From positions 1,550,001-1,614,000 of the forward strand of contig OZ252213.1 in NCBI GenBank assembly GCA_965249045.1: DNA of 64,000 nt. Reading direction: 5' to 3'. Of this stretch, positions 41,975-51,107 are shown piece by piece. The DNA comes from Nemesobacter sp965249045. GTDB lineage: Bacteria; Desulfobacterota_D; UBA1144; Nemesobacterales; Nemesobacteraceae. Position 1 is the stretch's first letter. The number at the start of each line of letters is the position of its first letter. The position numbers and the translations under genes are program-made. The notes below the pieces were generated by a model. The model did not search any database. It saw only the letters and a list, made by a program, of their open reading frames with translations, and had not been told where the DNA came from.

Positions 41975-42591
41975 GAAAGTCTCTCCTGAATTTTTTCAAC
42001 CGAATCCCGCACAATGACTATGTTCTTGTGCCTAAGCAGATCGTAGACATTGAGTCCTTCATCTACCAGAACCTTTACGTCGGGTATGTTCCTTGCAGAC
42101 TTACGGAGATTCTCGTTATCCGAACCGACAACCACAAGGGCTTTGGAAAATTCGAAATCCTTCATGAATTTCGCCACTTGTCTGGTTTTTATTTCCGGAA
42201 GCTCTAAATTGTCGAGCACAACTATGGCACCTTCGCCGAAACGGCTTGAAAGAGCGGAAACAAGCGCCCCTTTTCTTACCTTTTTCGGAATTGAGTAAGA
42301 CCAGTCTTTAGGCTTTGGTCCGAAAGTCACTCCACCTTTGCGCCAGATCGGAGAACGTCTGGATCCCGCCCTTGCGCGACCCGTGTGTTTCTGTTTCCAA
42401 GGCTTTGCCCCGCCGCCGCGGACTTCACCTCTTGTTTTGGTGGACGCAGTCCCGGCCCTTTTTTTGGCAAGCTGCCAGTTAACGACTTCATGAAGCAGGT
42501 GCTTTTTCACCGGAGCTTCAAAGATCTCGGAGCGAAGCTCAATCGTTCCCACTTTTTTCCTGGCGATGTCGTATACGTCAACTTGAAGCAT
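41971..42591 (-). CDS. rplD: 50S ribosomal protein L4
   Basis: A 206-residue protein with the tunnel loop KTRGEVRGGGAKPWKQKHTG and RAGSRRSPIWRKGGVTFGPK. In E. coli L4 also controls the S10 operon through its leader; no such leader can be recognised here. Start overlaps rplC by 14 bp. Confidence 0.98.
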   Translation of the reverse strand: MLQVDVYDIARKKVGTIELRSEIFEAPVKKHLLHEVVNWQLAKKRAGTASTKTRGEVRGGGAKPWKQKHTGRARAGSRRSPIWRKGGVTFGPKPKDWSYSIPKKVRKGALVSALSSRFGEGAIVVLDNLELPEIKTRQVAKFMKDFEFSKALVVVGSDNENLRKSARNIPDVKVLVDEGLNVYDLLRHKNIVIVRDSVEKIQERLS

Positions 42592-43222
42592 TTTTCGCCC
42601 CCTTTGACGTGTACCGGAGAAAAACCGTTCCTCCCACAGGGCCCGGAACTGATCCCTTTACGAAAAGAAGATTTCTCTCAACATCTATATCGACTACCTT
42701 GACACCCTGAACCGTTACATTCTTTCCACCCATGCGCCCTGGCATTTTTATGCCTTTCCACACCTTGGCCGGATATGAAGCCTGTCCTATAGAACCAGGT
42801 CTTCTGTGGGCCATACCACCGTGGGACATCGGTTGTCTTGAGAAATTGTGGCGTTTTATGGCTCCGGCAAACCCTTTGCCCTTGCTTTTAGCGGTGACAT
42901 CAAGAACGTCTCCTACCTTGAAAATGTCAACCTTTACCACATCCCCTATGTTGTAATCTTCAACTGTGGCGGAGAACTCTCTGAGTTTCGCGGTGGGATT
43001 CACCCCGGCTTTCGCGAAATGTCCCTTCATGGGGCGCGTAACCCGCTGAGGCTTTACATCTTCAAACCCGAGCTGGATGGCGTCGTAGCCGTCTGAGTCC
43101 TTGGTTTTTTTAGAAACCACGGGGCATGGACCCACTTCAACAACGGTAGTGATGACCTTCACCATATCGTCGTTGAAAAACTCGGTCATCCCCCTTTTTC
43201 TTCCTATAAGTCCCTGAATCAT
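42578..43222 (-). CDS. rplC: 50S ribosomal protein L3
   Basis: A 214-residue protein. It begins IQGLIGRKRGMTEFFNDDMV and carries the extension KRHNFSRQPMSHGGMAHRRP that reaches toward the peptidyl-transferase centre. It starts 4 bp after rpsJ. Confidence 0.98.
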   Translation of the reverse strand: MIQGLIGRKRGMTEFFNDDMVKVITTVVEVGPCPVVSKKTKDSDGYDAIQLGFEDVKPQRVTRPMKGHFAKAGVNPTAKLREFSATVEDYNIGDVVKVDIFKVGDVLDVTAKSKGKGFAGAIKRHNFSRQPMSHGGMAHRRPGSIGQASYPAKVWKGIKMPGRMGGKNVTVQGVKVVDIDVERNLLFVKGSVPGPVGGTVFLRYTSKGAKNASS

Positions 43223-43226
43223 GTTT

Positions 43227-43547
43227 TTACGAGCCCGTAAGTTTTATCTCCACTTCCACACCCGAAGCAAGATTTAGTTTCATAAGTTCATCTATCGTCT
43301 GCTGGGTAGGTTCAAGTATGTCTACAAGCCTTTTATGCGTTCTTATTTCAAAATGTTCTCTCGAGTTCTTGTTCACATGAGGACCACGCAGCACACAGTA
43401 CCTGTTTATACTGGTGGGAAGCGGAACCGGACCGGCTATCCTCGCACCGGTTCTCTTGGCGGTATCAACAATCTCCTCCGTTGAATTATCAAGAAGCCTG
43501 TGGTCAAAAGACTTAAGCTTTATTCTTATTTTCGAAGCTTTACCCAT
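43227..43547 (-). CDS. rpsJ: 30S ribosomal protein S10
   Basis: A 106-residue protein with IRIKLKSFDHRLLDNSTEEI, GPVPLPTSINRYCVLRGPHV and EHFEIRTHKRLVDILEPTQQ, typical S10 (NusE). Its ATG shares a base with the tuf stop, joining the str and S10 clusters. Confidence 0.98.
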   Translation of the reverse strand: MGKASKIRIKLKSFDHRLLDNSTEEIVDTAKRTGARIAGPVPLPTSINRYCVLRGPHVNKNSREHFEIRTHKRLVDILEPTQQTIDELMKLNLASGVEVEIKLTGS

Positions 43548-44731
43548 TATTCAATGATTTCGGTTACTACACCCGCTCCTACGGTTCTTCCACCCTCTCT
43601 TATCGCAAAACGAAGCTGCTCCTCCATCGCCACAGGCGCTATCAACTCCACCTCCATGCTCACGTTGTCCCCCGGCATTACCATCTCCACCCCCTCCGGC
43701 AATATCACTGATCCCGTTACATCCGTTGTCCTTAAATAAAACTGCGGCCGATACCCAGGGAAAAACGGCGTGTGCCTTCCCCCCTCCTCCTTCTTCAACA
43801 CGTATACCTCAGCCTTAAACTTCCTGTGAGGCTTTATGCTCCCAGGAGCCGACAAGACCTGACCCCTCTCAACCTCACCCTTGCCTATCCCCCTCAGCAA
43901 CACTCCCACATTGTCCCCCGCCTGCGCGTCATCCAGTATCTTCCTGAACATCTCCAAACTAGTAGCCACTGTCTTAGTCGTCTCTTTAAACCCTACTATC
44001 TCTATCTCCTTCCCCGCTACTATCCTTCCCCTCTCCACTCTCCCGGTTACCACCGTGCCCCGCCCAGATATCGTGAACACATCCTCTATCGCCATCAAAA
44101 ACGGCTTGTCCATCTCCCTCTTAGGCTCAGGTATGTATCCGTCTATGCTGTCCATTAACTCAACTATCTGCTCCGCTGCTCCCCCATCCCCCTCTATCGC
44201 CTTAAGCGCGCTTACCTTCACTACAGGTACGTCGTTCCCAGGAAATCCGTACTCACTCAACAGCTCCCTTATCTCCAACTCCACCAGCTCAAGCAACTCC
44301 TCGTCATCCAGCATGTCAACCTTGTTAAGCGCCACCACTATGTACGGCACTCCTACCTGCCTCGCTAACAGTATATGCTCCCTTGTCTGCGGCATAGGCC
44401 CGTCAGGCGCACTCACCACCAGCACCGCACCGTCCATCTGCGCCGCACCCGTTATCATGTTCTTTACGTAGTCTGCGTGCCCCGGACAGTCAACATGCGC
44501 GTAGTGCCTCCCGGCTGTCTCATACTCCACGTGCGCTATGTTTATCGTTATCCCCCTCTCCCTCTCTTCCGGAGCCTTGTCTATGTTGTCAAACTCCACG
44601 TACTCCGCCTGCCCCTTCTTCGATAATATCTTCGTTATTGCCGCCGTTAACGTCGTCTTCCCATGATCCACATGCCCTATCGTCCCTATGTTTAAATGCG
44701 GCTTCCCCCTCTCAAACTTTGCCTTAGACAT
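43547..44731 (-). CDS. tuf: Elongation factor Tu
   Basis: A 394-residue GTPase identical in length to E. coli EF-Tu. P-loop IGHVDHGKTTLTAAITKIL, DCPGHADYVKNMITGAAQMD, NKVDMLD and the C-terminal EGGRTVGAGVVTEIIE are intact. Only one tuf copy occurs in the window and no tRNA genes accompany it. Codon choice is strongly biased here (many C-ending codons), unlike neighbouring genes, as expected for a very highly expressed gene. Confidence 0.99.
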   Translation of the reverse strand: MSKAKFERGKPHLNIGTIGHVDHGKTTLTAAITKILSKKGQAEYVEFDNIDKAPEERERGITINIAHVEYETAGRHYAHVDCPGHADYVKNMITGAAQMDGAVLVVSAPDGPMPQTREHILLARQVGVPYIVVALNKVDMLDDEELLELVELEIRELLSEYGFPGNDVPVVKVSALKAIEGDGGAAEQIVELMDSIDGYIPEPKREMDKPFLMAIEDVFTISGRGTVVTGRVERGRIVAGKEIEIVGFKETTKTVATSLEMFRKILDDAQAGDNVGVLLRGIGKGEVERGQVLSAPGSIKPHRKFKAEVYVLKKEEGGRHTPFFPGYRPQFYLRTTDVTGSVILPEGVEMVMPGDNVSMEVELIAPVAMEEQLRFAIREGGRTVGAGVVTEIIE

Positions 44732-44769
44732 TCCTTGTTGACCTCCTTGTTAAAAAGAACATGAAAATA

Positions 44770-46854
44770 TCAGCTGACATTGGCTGTCTGTTTTAACTCC
44801 TCGGCGATGTTGGCAGGCAGGGCAAAATAATGGGAAAATTCCATGGTGAACAATCCCCGCCCTTCAGTCATTGACCTTAAGTTAGTTGCGTAACCGAACA
44901 TTTCGCCAAGCGGAGCTTCCGCTTTCACCGCCTGCAAAGCGCCTCTCATTTCCGTACTGCTCACCCTCCCTCGCCTCGAGCTCAGATCACCTATAACGGT
45001 TCCCATGTGAGGTTCTGGAATAACCACCTCAAGCTTCATTACGGGCTCAAGGACAACCGGAGAAGCTTTATGAATCGCTTCCTTAAATGCCATGGAACCT
45101 GCGATCTTAAAGGCAATCTCTGAGGAGTCGACATCGTGAAAAGAACCGTCGTAAAGCGTGACTGCAACGTCGACAACCGGATATCCAGATACAACGCCAG
45201 TCTCCATCGCCTCGACTATTCCCTTCTGCACCGAGGGGATAAACTCCTTTGGAATCGCTCCTCCTTTTATCCGATCGTGGAACTGAAATCCTTCGCCCCT
45301 TTCAAGAGGCTCAACTCTTATCTTCACATGGCCGTACTGACCGCGCCCGCCGGTCTGTCTTATATATTTTCCTTCGGTTTGGGAGGTGGACGTTATCGTT
45401 TCTCTGTATGCGACCTGAGGCTTTCCGACATTTGCGTCAACCTTGAACTCTCTTCTAAGCCGGTCCACGATTATCTCAAGGTGAAGCTCTCCCATGCCGG
45501 AAATAACCGTCTGACGGGTCTCCTCATCGGTTTTCACCTTGAAGGAAGGATCCTCCATGGCAAGCTTGCTCAGGGAAATACCGAGTTTTTCCTGATCGGC
45601 GTTTGACTTTGGCTCTATGGCAATCGAAATGACCGGATCGGATATATAAAGCCTCTCAAGAATCACGGGATTTGAATCCGAGCACAGGGTATCGCCAGTA
45701 AGGGTGTTTTTGAGCCCTACGGCAGCCGCTATGCCCCCGGCCTCAATTTCTTTTATGTCCTCGCGTTTATCTGCGTGCATGCGAAGAAGTCTTCCGATTT
45801 TTTCGTTTTTAAGGTTGGATGAATTGTAAACCATGGTGCCTGATTTAAGTTTTCCGGAATAGACCCGAAGGTAGGTGAGCTGTCCGACGAAAGGATCCGA
45901 CATGATCTTAAACGCAAGTGCGGAAAAAGGTTGGTCCTTGTCCGGCTTTCTCTCGACTTCCTCTTCGGTTCTGGGATGAAGGCCCTTTACCGGAGGCAGG
46001 TCTATGGGAGCCGGCATGTATTCCACAACAGCATTGAGCAGCAACTGCACTCCCTTGTTCTTAAAAGCTGACCCCAGCATTACGGGAATTATGGTTGCGT
46101 CAATGGTCTGTCGCCTTATGGACTTTCGGATCATTTCTTCGGGGACATCCTCTCCATCGAGGTAAAGCTCCATTATTCCCTCGTCGTTATCTGAGAGGGC
46201 TTCGAGAAGTTTTTCTCTGTACTCAGCCGCGTGCTGCTTTGTATCTTCGGGAATATCGATGAATTCAAATTTGGCCCCTAAGCTTTCCCCGTCCCATACC
46301 GCCATTTTCATCCTTATGATATCAACTATCCCAGTGAACTCATCACCGTCAAACCACGGGACCTGAAGACACACGGGATTGGCGTCAAGTCTCTCCTCTA
46401 TCTGGTCCACGACCCTGTAAAAATCCGCCCCGACCCTGTCCATTTTGTTCACAAAACACATTCTCGGAACAGAGTAACGGTCGGCCTGCCCCCACACGGT
46501 CTCAGTCTGGGGCTCGACTCCGCCAACGCAGTCAAACACCACCACCGCCCCGTCAAGCACTTTGAGCGACCTTTCAACCTCTATAGTGAAGTCAACGTGA
46601 CCGGGAGTGTCTATAATGTTTATCCTGCAGTCTTTCCAGAAACACGTAGTCGTGGCGGAAGTGATGGTGATACCCCTTTCGCGTTCCTGCTCCATCCAGT
46701 CCATAGTCGCTGCGCCTTCGTGCACCTCGCCTATCTTGTAGGTTATGCCTGTATAGAACAGTATTCTTTCAGTAGTGGTGGTCTTGCCAGCGTCTATGTG
46801 GGCAATTATTCCGATGTTTCTTACCCTGTCTATGGGAAATACCTGTTCTGACAC
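44770..46854 (-). CDS. fusA: Elongation factor G
   Basis: The GTG at 46854 has ggagg 6 bp upstream, giving 694 residues starting (M)SEQVFPIDRVRNIGIIAHID; a longer frame from 46893 overlaps rpsG and is rejected. GTPase motifs GIIAHIDAGKTTTTERIL, DTPGHVDF and NKMDRVG are present, and domains II-V run to the end. It drives tRNA translocation. Confidence 0.97.
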   Translation of the reverse strand: MSEQVFPIDRVRNIGIIAHIDAGKTTTTERILFYTGITYKIGEVHEGAATMDWMEQERERGITITSATTTCFWKDCRINIIDTPGHVDFTIEVERSLKVLDGAVVVFDCVGGVEPQTETVWGQADRYSVPRMCFVNKMDRVGADFYRVVDQIEERLDANPVCLQVPWFDGDEFTGIVDIIRMKMAVWDGESLGAKFEFIDIPEDTKQHAAEYREKLLEALSDNDEGIMELYLDGEDVPEEMIRKSIRRQTIDATIIPVMLGSAFKNKGVQLLLNAVVEYMPAPIDLPPVKGLHPRTEEEVERKPDKDQPFSALAFKIMSDPFVGQLTYLRVYSGKLKSGTMVYNSSNLKNEKIGRLLRMHADKREDIKEIEAGGIAAAVGLKNTLTGDTLCSDSNPVILERLYISDPVISIAIEPKSNADQEKLGISLSKLAMEDPSFKVKTDEETRQTVISGMGELHLEIIVDRLRREFKVDANVGKPQVAYRETITSTSQTEGKYIRQTGGRGQYGHVKIRVEPLERGEGFQFHDRIKGGAIPKEFIPSVQKGIVEAMETGVVSGYPVVDVAVTLYDGSFHDVDSSEIAFKIAGSMAFKEAIHKASPVVLEPVMKLEVVIPEPHMGTVIGDLSSRRGRVSSTEMRGALQAVKAEAPLGEMFGYATNLRSMTEGRGLFTMEFSHYFALPANIAEELKQTANVS

Positions 46855-46873
46855 CTTAATCCTCCGGAGGGAA

Positions 46874-47344
46874 TTACCACCTGTAGTGGGCAAAGGCCCT
46901 GTTGGCCTCGGCCATTCTGTGAATGTCCTCTTTTCTCCTTACCGCGCTGCCCCTGTTGTTATGGGCATCGATTATCTCTGAAGAAAGCTTGTCTATCATC
47001 GATTTTTCCGATCTTGCGCGGGAGGAGTTTATAAGCCACCTGATCCCGAGAGACTGCCTTCTAAAAGAACTCACTTCCATAGGAACCTGGTAGTTGGCTC
47101 CGCCGACGCGTCTTGACCTTACCTCAACAGCAGGCTTTATTTTGTCAAGAGCATCGAGAAAGACCTCAAGGGGGTCTTTTCCGGTTTTTTCCCTTATCCT
47201 GTCAAGAGAACCGTAGAAGATTCTTTCCGCCTTGCTCTTTTTGCCGTCGTACATGAGGCTGTTTATGAACTTGGCGACTATCGGATCTCCGGTTCTTGAA
47301 TCCGGGGTCAGTTTTCTTCTCGCTACCCTACCTTTTCTCGGCAT
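46874..47344 (-). CDS. rpsG: 30S ribosomal protein S7
   Basis: A 156-residue protein, starting PRKGRVARRKLTPDSRTGDP, with VEVRSRRVGGANYQVPMEVS and ALGIRWLI-type residues (SLGIRWLINSSRARSEKSM). It nucleates the small-subunit head. Seventeen bases after rpsL. Confidence 0.98.
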   Translation of the reverse strand: MPRKGRVARRKLTPDSRTGDPIVAKFINSLMYDGKKSKAERIFYGSLDRIREKTGKDPLEVFLDALDKIKPAVEVRSRRVGGANYQVPMEVSSFRRQSLGIRWLINSSRARSEKSMIDKLSSEIIDAHNNRGSAVRRKEDIHRMAEANRAFAHYRW

Positions 47345-47361
47345 CTTCTGATTCCCGCCCG

Positions 47362-47733
47362 CTACTTAGGCTTTTTGGCTCCGTACTTGGATCTTCCGTT
47401 TCTTCTGTTCTCAACTCCGGTCGAGTCAAGAGTTCCCCTCACTACGTGGTATCTCACTCCCGGAAGATCTTTCACCCTGCCACCCCTTACGAGCACAACT
47501 GAATGCTCCTGCAGGGTATGTCCTTCTCCGGGGATGTATCCCGTGATCTCTATGCCGTTTGTAAGCCTTATCCTGGCGACCTTCCTAAGTGCCGAGTTGG
47601 GTTTTTTCGGAGTGGTGGTGTAAACCCTCACGCAAACCCCCCTTCTCTGGGGACATCTCTGAAGAGCCCTGGCCTTGCTTTTCTTCTTGACCGACTCTCT
47701 TCCCTTGCTGAGCAACTGACTTATCGTAGGCAT
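47362..47733 (-). CDS. rpsL: 30S ribosomal protein S12
   Basis: A 123-residue protein, PTISQLLSKGRESVKKKSKA at the start. The decoding loop reads TTPKKPNSALRKVARIRL, with Lys at the position where streptomycin-resistance changes occur in E. coli, and the second site RGGRVKDLPGVRYHVVRG is wild-type-like. First gene of the translation super-cluster. Confidence 0.98.
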   Translation of the reverse strand: MPTISQLLSKGRESVKKKSKARALQRCPQRRGVCVRVYTTTPKKPNSALRKVARIRLTNGIEITGYIPGEGHTLQEHSVVLVRGGRVKDLPGVRYHVVRGTLDSTGVENRRNGRSKYGAKKPK

Positions 47734-47769
47734 AAAAACATCCTCTCCCGAAATTTGGGTAATCCGATC

Positions 47770-47799
47770 ATTATAAGCCTAATAATGGATCAATGTCAA
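47770..47799 (-). promoter_or_regulatory. Consensus sigma-70 promoter of the str-S10-spc-alpha cluster
   Basis: On the minus strand TTGACA (47799-47794) and TATAAT (47775-47770) are both exact consensus hexamers, separated by 18 bp, ending about 37 bp before the rpsL start. No other comparable site is seen in the gaps down to rplQ, most of which are under 60 bp. Confidence 0.85.
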
Positions 47800-47944
47800 A
47801 TGGGTGAACTGAAAAAAAACGCTAAAGACCCAAATCAAGGGAAGGACTATCTTACAGAAAGAAAATAGGTTTTCAACAGAAAAATTCGAGTGGGGGAAAA
47901 ATTTATAAACTTAGACTCCTCAGGCGTGATATACCCAAGACATA

Positions 47945-49225
47945 TCAACCACCAATACGCAAAAGCGCCTTTTTCCCTATATCAGTCCTGTAGACCAGAT
48001 TTTCATCGAAAATGGAACCAACTGCCTGGTATGCCCTCAGTATCGATTCCTCTATAGTATCGCCAAGAGAAGTGACTCCGAGGACCCTTCCGCCACTTGT
48101 AACCAGCTCGTCTCCAGAAAAAGCGGTTCCGGCGTGAAAAACCACTGTCTCGCGGGTGTCGGTGAAGTCCTTGAGTCTTTTAAGCTCAACCCCCTTGTCG
48201 TAGCTTCCGGGGTAGCCTCTTGAAGCCATGACGACGCAGACGCAGAATCCGTCTTTCCACTCTATCGGATCGGTTTTCATCTCGCTGCGGGCTATTGAAT
48301 GAAGAATGGGGACTATATCCGATTCCATTCTCATAAGAAGCGGCTGGGCTTCGGGATCGCCGAAGCGGCAGTTAAATTCAAGCACCTTAAAGCTTTCGTC
48401 TTTTATCATCAATCCGGCGTAGAGAACTCCCTTGTAAGTTCTGCCCTCGGATTTCATCGCGCGCACGGTCGGAACCATTACCTCGTCGATTATTCTCTGC
48501 CTTAACCGATCGTTTACAACAGGAGCGGGAGTGTAGGCTCCCATGCCTCCCGTGTTCGGCCCCTTGTCCCCGTCAAAAATGGGCTTGTGGTCTTGAGAAG
48601 GCTCAAGCGGAAGTACGTTTTCCCCGTCGGTCAAGGCAAAAAAGGAGGCCTCCTCACCCGTAAGAAATTCCTCTATTACAACCTTCTCCCCGGCCTCGCC
48701 GAAGGCTCCGCGCTCCATCATGGAGCGAACCGCGTCTTCTCCTTCCTCGCGGGAGCGGCATATGATAACCCCCTTGCCGGCGGCAAGGCCGTCGGCCTTC
48801 ACCACGAAGGGAGGTTCGGTTTTCCCCGCCTTGGCAAGCGCTTGCTCGATATCGGTAAAAACTGAATATTCCCCTGTCGGGATGCCATATTTTTTCATCA
48901 GATTTTTTGAGAAAGTTTTGCTTCCTTCAAGTTCCGCGGCGGCTTTTGAGGGACCGAAAATCAAAAGCCCTTCTTTTTCAAAAAAATCGGTTATCCCTTC
49001 GCAAAGAGGCTGCTCGGGGCCAACGACCGTAAGGTCAACGGACTCTTTTTTCACGAACTGCGCAAGCGAATCGAAGTCTCCCACACCGATATCCAGACAC
49101 TCGGCGTGGCGGCTTATCCCGGCGTTTCCGGGAGCGCAGTAGGTTTTCTCCACAAGAGGACTTTGGTTTATCTTCCAGCAGAGGGCATGTTCCCTTCCGC
49201 CTCCTCCGACAACAAGCACCTTCAT
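47945..49225 (-). CDS. purD: Phosphoribosylamine-glycine ligase
   Basis: A 426-residue ATP-grasp enzyme of purine synthesis. Seen: VLVVGGGGREHALCWKI at the start, KADGLAAGKGVIICRSREEG in the ATP-grasp domain, LPLEPSQDHKPIFDGDKGPN and FKVLEFNCRFGDPEAQPLLM with metal ligands. Length is typical. It is the last of the minus-strand run ssb-glmU-glmS-purD, 51 bp after glmS. Confidence 0.97.
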   Translation of the reverse strand: MKVLVVGGGGREHALCWKINQSPLVEKTYCAPGNAGISRHAECLDIGVGDFDSLAQFVKKESVDLTVVGPEQPLCEGITDFFEKEGLLIFGPSKAAAELEGSKTFSKNLMKKYGIPTGEYSVFTDIEQALAKAGKTEPPFVVKADGLAAGKGVIICRSREEGEDAVRSMMERGAFGEAGEKVVIEEFLTGEEASFFALTDGENVLPLEPSQDHKPIFDGDKGPNTGGMGAYTPAPVVNDRLRQRIIDEVMVPTVRAMKSEGRTYKGVLYAGLMIKDESFKVLEFNCRFGDPEAQPLLMRMESDIVPILHSIARSEMKTDPIEWKDGFCVCVVMASRGYPGSYDKGVELKRLKDFTDTRETVVFHAGTAFSGDELVTSGGRVLGVTSLGDTIEESILRAYQAVGSIFDENLVYRTDIGKKALLRIGG

Positions 49226-49276
49226 TCAAAACCTCTCATAAAGTTTATATCATTATCACGTCGCGACGGCACGACA

Positions 49277-51106
49277 TCATTCAACAGTGACGACCTTGGC
49301 CAGATTCCTTGGCTGGTCCACATCCGTCCCCAGAATATTGGCGACATGGTAAGCCAGAAACTGCGCGGGGATAACCGACACCATCGGGCTTACGAGGTAG
49401 GGACTTTTCGGGATCACTATTTTCCTGTCCCTCTCATCGGGAAGCTGCAGATTCTCATCCGATGTTATGAAAATGATCCGCCCTCCCCTGGCCTTTACCT
49501 CCTGGAAATTTCCAAGGAGCTTTCTGTAATAGGTGTCCTCCTCAGGCGCGATAAACACAACGGGCATATTTCTGTCTATAAGGGCTATGGGACCATGCTT
49601 CATCTCCCCGGCGGCATACCCCTCGGCGTGTATGTAGGAAACCTCTTTTAGTTTCAGCGCGCCTTCAAGAGCCACGGGGTAATTAATCCCCCGGCCCAGA
49701 TAGATAAAATTCCTGTAACCGTAAAAGTCTCTTGAGAGATTTTTAAGCTCCCCGTCAAGCTCAAGGGTTTTCTGCTGGAGTTTCGAAACAGATACGGCAT
49801 CGGCTATCAGTTGCCTCACCTTGTCGGAATCAATCGCCTTCCTTGAGATCGCAAGATATATGGAAAAAAGATAGAACGCCATAATCTGCGCCGTGAAGGA
49901 TTTTGTGGAGGCAACTCCGATCTCCGGGCCCGCCTTCGTGGTTATGACGCAGTCAGACTCTCTTGAGATTTTGCTCAGCCTCACGTTCGTTATGCCGACA
50001 GAGTTCATACCCAGGTCCTTGGCCTTGAGGAGGGCTTCTGAGGTGTCCGCAGTCTCGCCCGACTGAGAAACCGCGACAAAAAGCGCGTCGGGACCGATAA
50101 CGGGATTTCTGTACCGGAACTCAGAGGCAAGCTCCACCTGGGTGTTCACTCCGGCCACTTCCTCTATCATATACTTTCCTATAAGGGAGGCGTGGTAGGA
50201 AGTGCCGCAGGCCGCAATAATGATTCTTTGCGTTTTTCGCAGAAGGGATGGGTCCATGTCCTCGAAAACCACTTCCCGCATGTCCGCCGTGAATTTCCCC
50301 CGAAGCGTATCGAAAATCGCCTGGGGCTGTTCGAAAATTTCTTTTAGCATGTAATGGCGATAGCCCGATTTCTCAATTACCGAAGGGTCCCAGTCCACAA
50401 CCGTCGGCGCTCTTTTAACCGCCTCGCCGGCGGCGTCGGTTATCGAGATGCCGTTTTCATCCAGAACCACGAAATCGTTATCCTCAAGAAAAACAAACTC
50501 TTTTGTGTAGGGCAGAATCGCGGGGATATCCGAAGCCAGAAAACATTCGTTTCCGCTGCGCGCTATTATGAGAGGGGAAAAACGCCTGGTGGCGATTATC
50601 TTCCCGGGTTCCGTATCCGACATGACCGCCACTGCGTAAGAGCCCTCCACCTTTTCAAATGCTTTTCTTGTTGATTCGAGAAGAGAGTTTCCTTTTTCCG
50701 TAAAATCGCGGATCAGATGAGAAATGACCTCGGTGTCGGTATCGGAGCGGAATTCGTAACCGGCCGCGATAAGTTCCTCCTTGAGCTCGGGGTAGTTCTC
50801 CACTATGCCGTTGTGCACCACGCTTACCGGGCCCGATACCTGGGGGTGGGCGTTTCGCTCCGAAGGGTCGCCGTGGGTGGCCCATCTTGTGTGAGCGATG
50901 CCGAGAGAAGAAGTCATCTCGCAGTCTTTTAGTTTTGAGAGAAGGTTTTCAAGCTTCCCTTCGCTTCTTATGACGCGGGAACGGCCGTTTTCAACAAAGC
51001 ATATGCCGGAAGAATCGTATCCCCTGTATTCAAGCCTCTCCAAGCTTTCGCAGAGAACGCTTTTGGTCCTCTTAGAACTGCCCACGTATCCGACTATTCC
51101 GCACAT
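49277..51106 (-). CDS. glmS: Glutamine-fructose-6-phosphate aminotransferase
   Basis: A 609-residue enzyme making glucosamine-6-phosphate. MCGIVGYVGSSKRTKSVLCE places the catalytic Cys directly after Met. The glutaminase block HTRWATHGDPSERNAHPQVS is intact, and two SIS sugar-isomerase domains follow (ACGTSYHASLIGKYMIEEV and GRGINYPVALEGALKLKEVS). It ends PRNLAKVVTVE, the active-site tail. No glmS ribozyme is visible upstream because glmU is one base away. Confidence 0.98.
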   Translation of the reverse strand: MCGIVGYVGSSKRTKSVLCESLERLEYRGYDSSGICFVENGRSRVIRSEGKLENLLSKLKDCEMTSSLGIAHTRWATHGDPSERNAHPQVSGPVSVVHNGIVENYPELKEELIAAGYEFRSDTDTEVISHLIRDFTEKGNSLLESTRKAFEKVEGSYAVAVMSDTEPGKIIATRRFSPLIIARSGNECFLASDIPAILPYTKEFVFLEDNDFVVLDENGISITDAAGEAVKRAPTVVDWDPSVIEKSGYRHYMLKEIFEQPQAIFDTLRGKFTADMREVVFEDMDPSLLRKTQRIIIAACGTSYHASLIGKYMIEEVAGVNTQVELASEFRYRNPVIGPDALFVAVSQSGETADTSEALLKAKDLGMNSVGITNVRLSKISRESDCVITTKAGPEIGVASTKSFTAQIMAFYLFSIYLAISRKAIDSDKVRQLIADAVSVSKLQQKTLELDGELKNLSRDFYGYRNFIYLGRGINYPVALEGALKLKEVSYIHAEGYAAGEMKHGPIALIDRNMPVVFIAPEEDTYYRKLLGNFQEVKARGGRIIFITSDENLQLPDERDRKIVIPKSPYLVSPMVSVIPAQFLAYHVANILGTDVDQPRNLAKVVTVE

Positions 51107-51107
51107 C

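Noticed and set aside
43881..44471. 196-codon plus-strand frame inside tuf
   Set aside because: Antisense shadow of a strongly codon-biased gene; no ribosome site and low-complexity Ser/Thr/Pro translation.
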